Shown here piece by piece: positions 1 to 5,512 of a stretch of 5,785 nucleotides of DNA (position 1 is the first letter of the stretch; each line of letters begins with the position of its first letter). The translations under genes and the position numbers were made by a program. The DNA is from Alphaproteobacteria bacterium (GTDB taxonomy: Bacteria > Pseudomonadota > Alphaproteobacteria > Rickettsiales > SXRF01), in contig JAGVKI010000195.1 of NCBI GenBank assembly GCA_020050695.1, positions 1 to 5,785 of the forward strand, read 5' to 3'. The notes under the pieces are model-generated. The model made no database searches. It was not told the DNA's origin and worked only from the letters and a program-made list of their open reading frames with translations.

Positions 1-272
1 ATATGGGCGAAGGCACCATGACCATTACCAAAAGCCGCCCATATGAACTGGTTGATTTCCGTCTTGATTTCAAAGAGCCTTTTGCAGGCACCAGCACGTC
101 TGGCTTTATCATTAAACAGGAAGGCGACCAGAGCATGGTGACCTGGACCATGGACGGCACAAACGACTTTATCGGTAAAGCTATCAGCCTGGTGTATGAT
201 TGCGAAGCCATGATCGGCGAGAAATATGAAGAAGGTCTTGCCAGCTTACGCACCGTCGTCGAAGCAAAATAA
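1..272 (+). CDS. SRPBCC-family protein, C-terminal fragment (5' end outside window)
   Basis: This is the last 90 or so residues of a polyketide-cyclase/SRPBCC (START-like, helix-grip fold) protein. The visible part reads GEGTMTITKSRPYELVDF, then a strand pair with KEPFAGTSTSGFIIKQEGD, then TMVTWTMDG-like residues (SMVTWTMDGTNDF), then a C-terminal amphipathic helix ending GLASLRTVVEAK. This order (G-x-G-x-M-T-I, strands, W-x-M-x-G, long terminal helix) is the usual C-terminal half of the family, whose members normally run about 150-180 residues. The ATG at base 3 is therefore taken as an internal methionine and not the start: nothing before it could hold a ribosome site and half the domain would be missing. 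Members bind hydrophobic ligands in a central cavity and are mostly cytoplasmic; the substrate here cannot be told. The family call is fairly sure, the role is not known. Confidence 0.8.
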   Translation, partial: MGEGTMTITKSRPYELVDFRLDFKEPFAGTSTSGFIIKQEGDQSMVTWTMDGTNDFIGKAISLVYDCEAMIGEKYEEGLASLRTVVEAK

Positions 273-344
273 CCTGAAATAACCCAAATGCCATGAAACC
301 AATGGCCGCCGATGATTTGCAGGAGAAACTGGTCAAGACAGCAA
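273..344. other. short convergent intergenic region, no clear terminator
   Basis: This gap separates the ends of two converging genes. It holds one small perfect inverted repeat, GCCAT (290-294) and ATGGC (302-306), with a 7-base loop. No T-rich tract follows on either strand, so it does not qualify as a standard intrinsic terminator. An AGGAG motif near 321-325 has no start codon at a suitable distance on the plus strand. Nothing else is recognised. Confidence 0.4.
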
Positions 345-854
345 TTAGAACGCCACCTTACGGTTTTCACCCATATCCGGGGTCTGTCCGGTGAGGCGCG
401 CGACTGTATAGCTGTAGAGCATGGAAAAGGTATTGGAAGCGCTATCCCAATATTCTGCGCTCACGACATCCACGCTAAGGAGGCGAATCGTTGGATCGTC
501 CTTGCCTTTGGGGAACCACATACGAGCAGCCTCAATCCAGAATTCATCAATCAGGCGGCGGTCATTGGTTACCTCTGCCATGCCTTGTACTGAAATATAG
601 GCCTGTTTCGAAGGGTCACTGTAAGCCAGCAATACACGTGGGTTGATTTGTATTTCGGTAATTTTTGGAGCACTCTCAACGGTATAGAACCATAACTTGC
701 CATCAAACCCCTTATTGAGCGCGGCCATCGGGCGCGCATGCAGCATGCCATCCTGCGCGTGGGTTACCAGCTGGGCAATGCGTATGTCCTTGATCATTTC
801 CCATACTTTATTGCGTGCCGCATCGTCGCTAATATCTGCCGTGCCGTCTTTCAT
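345..854 (-). CDS. pyridoxamine 5'-phosphate oxidase-like flavoprotein (general stress protein 26 type)
   Basis: The 169-residue product has the split-barrel FMN-binding fold of the COG3871 group. Visible landmarks are a short N-terminal helix (KVWEMIKDIRIAQLVTH, about residues 16-32), the phosphate/FMN-contact segment HARPMAAL (39-46), a strand KLWFYT, the segment AYISVQGMAEV, and a C-terminal WFPKGKDDPTIRLLSVDVVSAEYWD followed by the GENRKVAF tail. These are typical of this small cytoplasmic family, which binds flavin and is often stress-linked; the actual reaction is unknown. The start is put at the ATG at 854 because GGAGG (plus-strand 860-864) sits 5 bases upstream. An in-frame ATG four codons earlier (866) has a weaker AGGA and would give 173 residues. 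The gene is last in the minus-strand series, about 105 bases after the acetyltransferase gene, so it may have its own promoter or leader. Confidence 0.85.
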   Translation of the reverse strand: MKDGTADISDDAARNKVWEMIKDIRIAQLVTHAQDGMLHARPMAALNKGFDGKLWFYTVESAPKITEIQINPRVLLAYSDPSKQAYISVQGMAEVTNDRRLIDEFWIEAARMWFPKGKDDPTIRLLSVDVVSAEYWDSASNTFSMLYSYTVARLTGQTPDMGENRKVAF

Positions 855-894
855 ATCCGCCTCCATGGTTTAATCCTAAACATGATAGGCCTCC
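851..894 (-). promoter_or_regulatory. possible 10-codon leader ORF with its own Shine-Dalgarno, coupled to the PPOX gene
   Basis: On the minus strand GGAGG (plus-strand 890-894) is followed after 6 bases by ATG at 883. The frame encodes MFRIKPWRRI and stops at TGA (853-851), which overlaps the ATG of the PPOX gene at 854 as ATGA. The GGAGG of the PPOX gene lies inside this small ORF. A 5-base-stem hairpin GTTTA-GGAT-TAAAC (881-868) also lies inside it. Layout like this is used for translational coupling, but the ORF is short and could arise by chance. No stretch of repeated codons points to amino-acid attenuation. Confidence 0.3.
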
Positions 895-921
895 GGTGAT
901 AAGGAAGCGATAAGAAGCACA

Positions 922-940
922 CTTCCCAGTTGTAGGGAAG
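922..940 (-). terminator. stem-loop after the acetyltransferase gene, possible weak terminator
   Basis: A perfect 6-base stem, CTTCCC and GGGAAG, encloses a 7-base loop and begins 19 bases beyond the acetyltransferase stop codon. On the minus strand it is followed by TGTGCTTCTT, which is only a partly T-rich tract. It could be a weak intrinsic terminator or an RNA-stability hairpin between the acetyltransferase gene and the PPOX gene. Immediately next to it lies an imperfect tandem repeat, GATAAGGAAGC (898-908) and GATAAGAAGC (909-918). Confidence 0.3.
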
Positions 941-958
941 CCGGTAAACGGTATCGCC

Positions 959-1435
959 CTAACTACTGGCCAGCGCTTTTAGCGCCTCACCGGTAACACG
1001 CTGAATTGTCCAGCCATTCATGGAAACAGCACCTATGGATTCATACAGTGCGATGGCATCCTTGTTCCAATCCAGCACCGACCATTCCAGTCGCCCGCAT
1101 CCCTCATCGAGGGTCTTTTCAGCAAAATACTGGAACACCTGTTTGCCAATGCCCTTACGGCGGAAATCAGGCCGCACATAGACGTCCTCGATATAAATTC
1201 CCGGCTTGGTAAGAAACGTAGAAAAACTATAAAAATACAGCGTAAATCCGGCGGGCTTTCCTTCCCATTCCAGCATCACGCAACCAGCGCGCGGCGTATC
1301 GGTAAACAGCCATTTTTCCAGCAATGAACTATCGGCCACGCACTCATGCGAGAGTTTTTCAAACGCCGCCAGTTCGCGGATATACTCCACAATCAGTGCA
1401 GCATCGGGCTTTTGTGCGTCACGTATGGTCAGCAT
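959..1435 (-). CDS. GNAT-family N-acetyltransferase, spermidine/spermine acetyltransferase-like
   Basis: The 158-residue protein is a complete single GNAT domain. It opens with the typical first strand MLTIRDAQKPDAALI, has the helix ELAAFEKL (21-28), strands GKPAGFTLYFY (59-69), strand 4 GIYIEDVYVRPDFR (79-92), the acetyl-CoA pyrophosphate loop RRKGIGKQ (92-99), and motif B WNKDAIALYESIGA (123-136), with Tyr131 where the general-acid tyrosine of the family sits. Length, the ELAAFEKL segment and the closing GWTIQRV resemble SSAT/thialysine acetyltransferases, so a small polyamine or amino-acid amine is a reasonable substrate guess, but not established. The reading frame is open further upstream to 1561, inside the preceding gene; the ATG at 1435 is chosen because the domain starts there. 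It lies 4 bases after the upstream stop and has no strong Shine-Dalgarno, which suggests coupled translation. Confidence 0.87.
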   Translation of the reverse strand: MLTIRDAQKPDAALIVEYIRELAAFEKLSHECVADSSLLEKWLFTDTPRAGCVMLEWEGKPAGFTLYFYSFSTFLTKPGIYIEDVYVRPDFRRKGIGKQVFQYFAEKTLDEGCGRLEWSVLDWNKDAIALYESIGAVSMNGWTIQRVTGEALKALASS

Positions 1436-1439
1436 GGTG

Positions 1440-2381
1440 CTATTCTTTTTTCTTAGCTTTAAACACCGCGTCTGAGAATTGTTGCTGCGTTCCGAGTGTT
1501 TCAAATACGGTAAGCGCGGCATCCATTTCCTTGCTTTCCTTAATGGCTGCATAGACTGCAAGCATGGTCACGTAATTGCCAAAAGCCGCATGCTCGGCCA
1601 TGAACAGCTTTTTAAGGCGCTCGTCGCTATTGAAAAACTCAATCACTGTTTTCTTGATACCTGCATCTTTTGCCGCAAGCGAGGACAAGGCCCAGTGCGC
1701 GGTAGAAAGAGTCATGACACGCATAAACTTCTTGGGATCTTCTTTGCATTTATATTTTATGCACAAGGACTGCGGCATTACCGTTTTACGTCCTTGTGGC
1801 GTCAGCTTTGCGCCAAATTTGCTATGCATAAACGAGCTGCGCAGCGCATCACTTACCATATCGTCATCGGCGCTCGTGTAATTGCCCAGGATTTTTTTGA
1901 TGAAGTCCGTATTACCCGATGCAAGATATGCACCAATCAGCAGGTCATTTTCAGCAGGAAGTGATTTAGGCTCAACCTTCCTGACAGTGGGTATATTCCA
2001 GGCAGCATAACGGCTGGCGATCTCGTTTAGATTATGAAGTGCCGCGAACTGCCTGGCATCTTCAGCAAGCCCGGCACGAAAGAGAGCCTCAAGGCACAGA
2101 TGCTGGCTATACGCCGTTTCCACACGTTTGGTGAAACGGTCTTTTTCTTGCGGATAAGCAGCAAAAAATTCTGCAAAAAAGCCAACAATTGGTTGATGAT
2201 TAGCGGTTTCGCTGCCTGCTGCGCCGGAGGTAAGCGTATTAGTGATAGCTACCAGCTCATCAATACAGTCCATATTATGGGTCTGGTAGAAGGTGCTGTA
2301 GCAGGGCTGCTGAGATCTCTCACCTGCCATAACCGGACTAGCGGCCAGCACAAACGCAAGTATCGCAAATAGCTTTTTCAT
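1440..2381 (-). CDS. exported protein of unknown function
   Basis: I do not recognise this 313-residue protein with confidence. It begins with a clear Sec signal peptide: MKK, a hydrophobic core LFAILAFVLAA, and a cleavage site SPVMA before Gly20, so it should be periplasmic or secreted. There is no lipobox cysteine and no later membrane segment. The mature part is mostly helical, with five cysteines (27, 39, 96, 207, 212), including a CIKYKC pair, that could form disulphides. The segment DLLIGAYLASGNTDFIKKIL (146-165) and the later STAHWALSSLAAKD (226-239) recall helical-repeat-like exported proteins of proteobacteria, from memory only. The C-terminus is lysine-rich (AKKKE). AGGGG (plus-strand 2387-2391) lies 5 bases before the ATG and supports the start. 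It follows the RidA gene by 60 bases and precedes the acetyltransferase by 4, so it is likely in the same operon. Confidence 0.8.
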   Translation of the reverse strand: MKKLFAILAFVLAASPVMAGERSQQPCYSTFYQTHNMDCIDELVAITNTLTSGAAGSETANHQPIVGFFAEFFAAYPQEKDRFTKRVETAYSQHLCLEALFRAGLAEDARQFAALHNLNEIASRYAAWNIPTVRKVEPKSLPAENDLLIGAYLASGNTDFIKKILGNYTSADDDMVSDALRSSFMHSKFGAKLTPQGRKTVMPQSLCIKYKCKEDPKKFMRVMTLSTAHWALSSLAAKDAGIKKTVIEFFNSDERLKKLFMAEHAAFGNYVTMLAVYAAIKESKEMDAALTVFETLGTQQQFSDAVFKAKKKE

Positions 2382-2441
2382 AAGAACCCCTGATTAAGAC
2401 TTCGGCCAATTAAACAGATGCGAAGTTACAATCAAGCGCTA

Positions 2442-2795
2442 TTACAGTGCTGCTTCCACCATGATTTCCACATCGTAGCCAGCGCCAGCCAGCTTGGCCT
2501 CTACAGTAGCGCGTGCAGGCGTTTTACCGGCAACCACCCAGGCGTCCCATGCTTTGTTCATTTCACTGAAGGTGGAAATGTCGGTCAGCCAGATATTGAC
2601 CTTGAGCATGCGGGTCTTATCGCTGCCTGCCTGCTTAAGCATGGCATCGATCTGCTGAAGCACATCCTTGGTCTGCTCGTATACGGACTTGCCCACCGTG
2701 GTATCAGCGACAACGCCGCACAGATATACTTTACCGCCGTGGATTACGGCCTCGCTCATGCGAGCGCCAGCCTCAATACGCTTTATATCACTCAT
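2442..2795 (-). CDS. RidA-family (YjgF/YER057c/UK114) protein, YoaB-like
   Basis: The 117-residue protein matches the family's usual length and fold (chorismate-mutase-like trimer). RidA proteins in general hydrolyse reactive enamine/imine intermediates such as 2-aminoacrylate, giving a keto acid and ammonia in the cytoplasm. Visible marks are the opening strand RIEAGARMSEAVIHGGKVYLCGVVAD (6-31), the helix EQTKDVLQQIDAMLKQAGSDK (40-60), the strand MLKVNIWLTD, and the C-terminal signature TPARATVEAKL (92-102) with the imine-binding Arg95 and the final VEIMVEAA with Glu114. The phrase MNKAWDAWVVAG and the opening resemble the E. coli YoaB subgroup more than canonical RidA, so 2-aminoacrylate deaminase activity is not assured. 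The start has AAGGA 7 bases upstream, lying inside the deaminase gene, and its ATG overlaps the deaminase stop as ATGA, which indicates coupled translation. Confidence 0.9.
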   Translation of the reverse strand: MSDIKRIEAGARMSEAVIHGGKVYLCGVVADTTVGKSVYEQTKDVLQQIDAMLKQAGSDKTRMLKVNIWLTDISTFSEMNKAWDAWVVAGKTPARATVEAKLAGAGYDVEIMVEAAL

Positions 2796-3991
2796 CCGAA
2801 TTTCCTTACCTGTCCAGCCTCTGGGTTTACAAAGCGCTGGGCCGCGTTAAAACGTGTTACATAATCCGCCAGTTCCGTTGTTTTCTCCGCCTTTTCTGCT
2901 GGCGACAGGAAGCTGGTGTCGATTGCATTTTGTGCCAGCTGCACAATATCTTCCTGCTTCAAATCCTGCGCCCGAGCCAGCTGGATATAGTTTGCGTTCA
3001 TATAACCGTCAAAGAACGCCGGATCATCGCTATGCACCGATGCCTTCAGGTTCTTAGCCAGCATGTCTTTAATGCGGTGCTGCCCAAGATCGGTCATCAC
3101 CACTTCTTCATCATGGCCGAAGCGCGCGCCCTTTACCTTGTGCGATAGCTTGAGGTTAGACAGCGGGCATACCGTCATACCCTGCCCCTGGCTTGCCACG
3201 CGGCTGGTCAGCTGCTCATCGTCGAGCACATGGTTACCATGATCGATACGGTCGATCTTCAGCACGTCGAGCGCCTGTTCTACATAAGCAGCAGGGCCTT
3301 CTTCACCGGCATGGGCCAGCAGTTTCTTTTCCGGGTAGTCTTTGCGCAGGGTTTCATACAGGCGCTCAAACAATGCTGGCTCGCGTCCCCATTCTGAACT
3401 GTCGAGGCCAAAACCGTCGATCTTGTCCATGTGCGGCTTTGCCTGCTCCAGTACTTTAAAACCATCTTCCTCGCTCATATGGCGCAGGAACGACATAATC
3501 AGCTTGGAGGTAACCTTACGCTTTTCCGTGCGGCCATCTACCTGCACTTCCAGGCCTTCTGTTTTTGCTTCATCAAGCGCGCGGGTAATACCGTTGATCG
3601 CCGTCTCGAATGATACGGTAGGGTAAGGGTTGCCGTCCTTATCTTTGCCGCGATCCATCGTATGACCCTGCGGATCGAAAAAGATTTCCGTATGGGTTAC
3701 ATTTTCAGAGGCCACCTGCTTCAGGTATGCCTTGGTCAGATCGTAGAAATCTTCTTCTGTACACAGTACGTTCATGCCCTGATAATAGAGATCAAGAAAC
3801 TCCTGCAGGTTCTCATAGGCGGAACCACGCTTGTAAGCAGCTTTAAGTTCTTCAATATCTTTATAAGGCAGTTCAATGCCATTGCGCTGCGCCAGTTGCA
3901 TCAGCATTTCAGGCTCCATTGTGCCTTCGATATGCAAATGCAGTTCAATCTTTGGCATGCCTTCGATGAATTTTTGTAATTTAGCGTCCAT
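2792..3991 (-). CDS. adenine/adenosine deaminase family protein, adenine-deaminase-like
   Basis: This 399-residue zinc amidohydrolase has every catalytic element of the adenosine/adenine deaminase family (PF00962). These are the metal pair His18/His20 in ELHLHIEGT, His227 and the catalytic Glu230 in LAHAGEEGP, His251 in IDHG, CPLSN (275-279), and Asp322/Asp323 in HSDDPA. HLHIEGTMEPE, GLDSSEWG (195-202) and HAGEEGP are the forms I associate with adenine deaminases (adenine to hypoxanthine plus ammonia), where adenosine deaminases usually read HLDG and a Gly-x-Asp-Leu-Ala-Gly segment; adenosine as substrate is still possible. It is longer than the usual 330-345 residues because of extra segments near 113-125, 147-159 and 286-301. 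The start is the ATG at 3991 with AGGGGGA (4003-3997) just upstream; the frame stays open to 4048 without a comparable site. It heads the minus-strand series, which suggests it is the first gene of an operon. Confidence 0.9.
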   Translation of the reverse strand: MDAKLQKFIEGMPKIELHLHIEGTMEPEMLMQLAQRNGIELPYKDIEELKAAYKRGSAYENLQEFLDLYYQGMNVLCTEEDFYDLTKAYLKQVASENVTHTEIFFDPQGHTMDRGKDKDGNPYPTVSFETAINGITRALDEAKTEGLEVQVDGRTEKRKVTSKLIMSFLRHMSEEDGFKVLEQAKPHMDKIDGFGLDSSEWGREPALFERLYETLRKDYPEKKLLAHAGEEGPAAYVEQALDVLKIDRIDHGNHVLDDEQLTSRVASQGQGMTVCPLSNLKLSHKVKGARFGHDEEVVMTDLGQHRIKDMLAKNLKASVHSDDPAFFDGYMNANYIQLARAQDLKQEDIVQLAQNAIDTSFLSPAEKAEKTTELADYVTRFNAAQRFVNPEAGQVRKFG

Positions 3992-4020
3992 GATATTCCC
4001 CCTGATTTTTAAGACAGGCA

Positions 4021-4048
4021 AAAATATAACATTTGTTAACGAAGTCAA
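4021..4048 (-). promoter_or_regulatory. candidate promoter of the deaminase operon with inverted repeat in the spacer
   Basis: On the minus strand TTGACT (plus-strand 4048-4043) could be a -35 box and TATTTT (4026-4021) a -10 box, separated by 16 bases. A transcript would begin about 20 bases before the ribosome site of the deaminase gene. The spacer contains the 12-base inverted repeat TAACA-TT-TGTTA (4027-4038), in a place where a repressor could block RNA polymerase. Match to the boxes is partial and the region is A/T-rich, so this is a candidate only. Confidence 0.4.
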
Positions 4049-4063
4049 TGAAAGACTCAGCTA

Positions 4064-4092
4064 TAGAAAATTGATACGAATTAGGCTATTAC
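4064..4092 (+). promoter_or_regulatory. weak candidate promoter for the VOC-phosphatase unit
   Basis: TAGAAA (4064-4069) and TATTAC (4087-4092), 17 bases apart, each match four of six consensus positions. They lie in the divergent gap where a plus-strand promoter is expected. Other pairings in this A/T-rich region are nearly as good. Confidence 0.2.
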
Positions 4093-4112
4093 TGATCCAT
4101 ATCATTGAATAT

Positions 4113-4117
4113 AGGAG
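4113..4117 (+). promoter_or_regulatory. ribosome binding site AGGAG of the VOC gene
   Basis: AGGAG followed by ATTTT and then ATG at 4123. It decides the start over the earlier in-frame ATG at 4105, which would lie upstream of this site. Confidence 0.8.
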
Positions 4118-4122
4118 ATTTT

Positions 4123-4587
4123 ATGACCGCCAGCGCTATGCCTAAAAAAGACCCGAGTATCGTCAATATGGCGATCCAGCCTTATTTATTTTTTGGTGGC
4201 CGCTGCGAAGAGGCGCTGGAATTTTACCGCACGCAGATGGATGCCAAAATCGATGTAGTTATGAAATTCAGCCAAAGCCCTACCCCAATGCCCCCTGGCA
4301 TGATCCCGGAGGGTTGGGAAAACAAGGTGATGTTTGCAAGTTTCCGCATTCGCGGCACTACCCTCATGGCCTCTGACGGCATGGGTAAAGGCGAAGGCTT
4401 TAAAGGCTTTTCACTCTCGCTTTCAGTGCGCACGGAAGACGATGCAAAACAGGTATCCCAGATACTATCCGCAGGTGGTTCCGTACAAATGCCACTCACC
4501 AAAACCTTCTACTCCCCATGCTTTGGCATGGTAACCGACCAGTTCGGCGTATCATGGATGGTGTTTGTGCCCGCAGAGTTTGCGTAA
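4123..4587 (+). CDS. VOC-family protein, PhnB-like (glyoxalase/bleomycin-resistance fold)
   Basis: The 154-residue protein carries the PhnB-type vicinal-oxygen-chelate domain. After a short leader of about 16 residues comes IQPYLFFGGRCEEALEFYRTQM (18-39), the family's characteristic opening beta strand and helix. Then follow a proline- and methionine-rich loop SPTPMPPGMIP, a strand VMFASFRIRGTTLMASDG, FSLSLSVRTEDDAKQVSQIL and the ending FGMVTDQFGVSWMVFVPAEF, all typical of this group. Proteins of this group are small cytoplasmic dimers, mostly without known substrates; some were once named 3-demethylubiquinone methyltransferases, which is not supported here. A DNA-binding or PhnB role in phosphonate use is not indicated by the neighbours. 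The AGGAG site fixes the start. It is followed after one base by the phosphatase gene, so the two are likely co-transcribed. Confidence 0.87.
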   Translation: MTASAMPKKDPSIVNMAIQPYLFFGGRCEEALEFYRTQMDAKIDVVMKFSQSPTPMPPGMIPEGWENKVMFASFRIRGTTLMASDGMGKGEGFKGFSLSLSVRTEDDAKQVSQILSAGGSVQMPLTKTFYSPCFGMVTDQFGVSWMVFVPAEFA

Positions 4588-4588
4588 C

Positions 4589-5512
4589 ATGATCACCACT
4601 ACTGAAAAAGACCCCGTCATTCAGCAAATGCTTTTAGCCGCAAAGGCGGGAGCCGCTCAAGCTATTGGTATTCGTAAAGAAGCTAAACTAAACCCTGTAT
4701 TGAAAAAGGATAATACCTGGGTCACAGACGCAGACCATGGCGCACAGGCAACCATTCACGCGATACTAAAAAATGCTCCGGTTGCTGATGTACAATTCAT
4801 TGGCGAAGAAGCCCCTGATGACATTATGGAAACCTGGCTTAAAAGCAATAAAGCTGGCAAAGCCTGGGTTATCGACCCCATTGACGGCACTTTTGCTTTT
4901 AAACGCGATAATGGCGAACCCTGGAGCGTATCCATAGCCCTGCAGGATAATGGCACAACAACACACGCGGTTATGTATGAAGCATCAGGCGATGACCGCG
5001 ACCCAGAACATTTAAAGGGTAAGTTCTATATAGCCATAAAGGGGCAAGGCGTAAAAACCACAGGATGTGAAGGCGGTAAATTTGCGTTTGAGCCTATCAA
5101 GGCTCCCCAAGCACCTAATAAGAACGTATGCGTAGGACTTTTTAATAATGATAATATAGATGGCAAAGCACACAAAGGGGCTTCGCATCAGGCCGTAATA
5201 GATCACTTTACCAATAAAGATTTCGGGATAAACCACACATACTGCGCTACTATAGGAATGCTCGCCACCCTCGACGGGCGTATGGCTGGCTATGTGCATG
5301 GACAACATTTTCCATGGGATTCGGCAGCGGCAACTCTTATCATGGAAGAGGCAGGCTGCAAGGTTGCGGAAGTACCTTGTACAGATAATCCCAAGCAATC
5401 CATCGTTATAAGTTCGCCGTCACAGGCACTATTCAGTGATCTGGGAAATGCGCTAAAACTGCACAATATTACCGATAAGTTAAGCGGTAATCGTATCGGC
5501 AACAGGCTCTGA
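4589..5512 (+). CDS. inositol monophosphatase family protein
   Basis: The 307-residue protein belongs to the lithium-sensitive, Mg-dependent phosphatase family (IMPase/SuhB/HisN/CysQ superfamily), which removes phosphate from small molecules such as myo-inositol phosphate. The three metal-binding motifs are present: FIGEE (70-74), DPIDGT (96-101) and WDSAA (243-247) followed by IMEEAG (251-256). VTDAD (45-49) is also normal. It is longer than the usual 250-270 residues, with extra length around 135-200 and a 50-residue tail after EEAG. The particular substrate is unclear: the segment after DGT is FAFKRDNGEPWS rather than the TNF of classical inositol phosphatases. The ATG at 4589 is chosen because homology starts there; it begins one base after the VOC stop and has no evident Shine-Dalgarno, which suggests coupling. 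A TTG start at 4565 inside the VOC gene is open but less likely. Confidence 0.88.
   Translation: MITTTEKDPVIQQMLLAAKAGAAQAIGIRKEAKLNPVLKKDNTWVTDADHGAQATIHAILKNAPVADVQFIGEEAPDDIMETWLKSNKAGKAWVIDPIDGTFAFKRDNGEPWSVSIALQDNGTTTHAVMYEASGDDRDPEHLKGKFYIAIKGQGVKTTGCEGGKFAFEPIKAPQAPNKNVCVGLFNNDNIDGKAHKGASHQAVIDHFTNKDFGINHTYCATIGMLATLDGRMAGYVHGQHFPWDSAAATLIMEEAGCKVAEVPCTDNPKQSIVISSPSQALFSDLGNALKLHNITDKLSGNRIGNRL

Noticed and set aside
290..306. GCCAT/ATGGC inverted repeat as a terminator
   Set aside because: The stem is only 5 base pairs and no T-rich run follows on either strand.
312..593. Plus-strand open frame of 93 codons over the PPOX gene
   Set aside because: It lies antisense to a gene with clear family motifs, its translation shows no domain, and no ribosome site precedes it.
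959..1561. Long form of the GNAT protein starting at 1561
   Set aside because: The first 42 residues lie inside the exported-protein gene, are not GNAT-like, and the domain begins exactly at the ATG at 1435.
1479..1964. Plus-strand 161-codon open frame over the exported-protein gene
   Set aside because: It is antisense to a gene with a signal peptide and a ribosome site, and its own translation has no recognisable motif.
2399..2426. ACTTCG/CGAAGT inverted repeat between the RidA gene and the exported-protein gene
   Set aside because: The 16-base loop and 6-base stem make a weak structure with no T tract; chance is the simpler explanation.
4123..4587. VOC protein read as a methyltransferase or an antibiotic-resistance protein
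   Set aside because: These names come from old family labels; nothing in the sequence or neighbours supports either activity.
5012..5398. Minus-strand 128-codon open frame over the phosphatase gene
   Set aside because: It opposes a complete phosphatase gene with all metal motifs and has no domain of its own.
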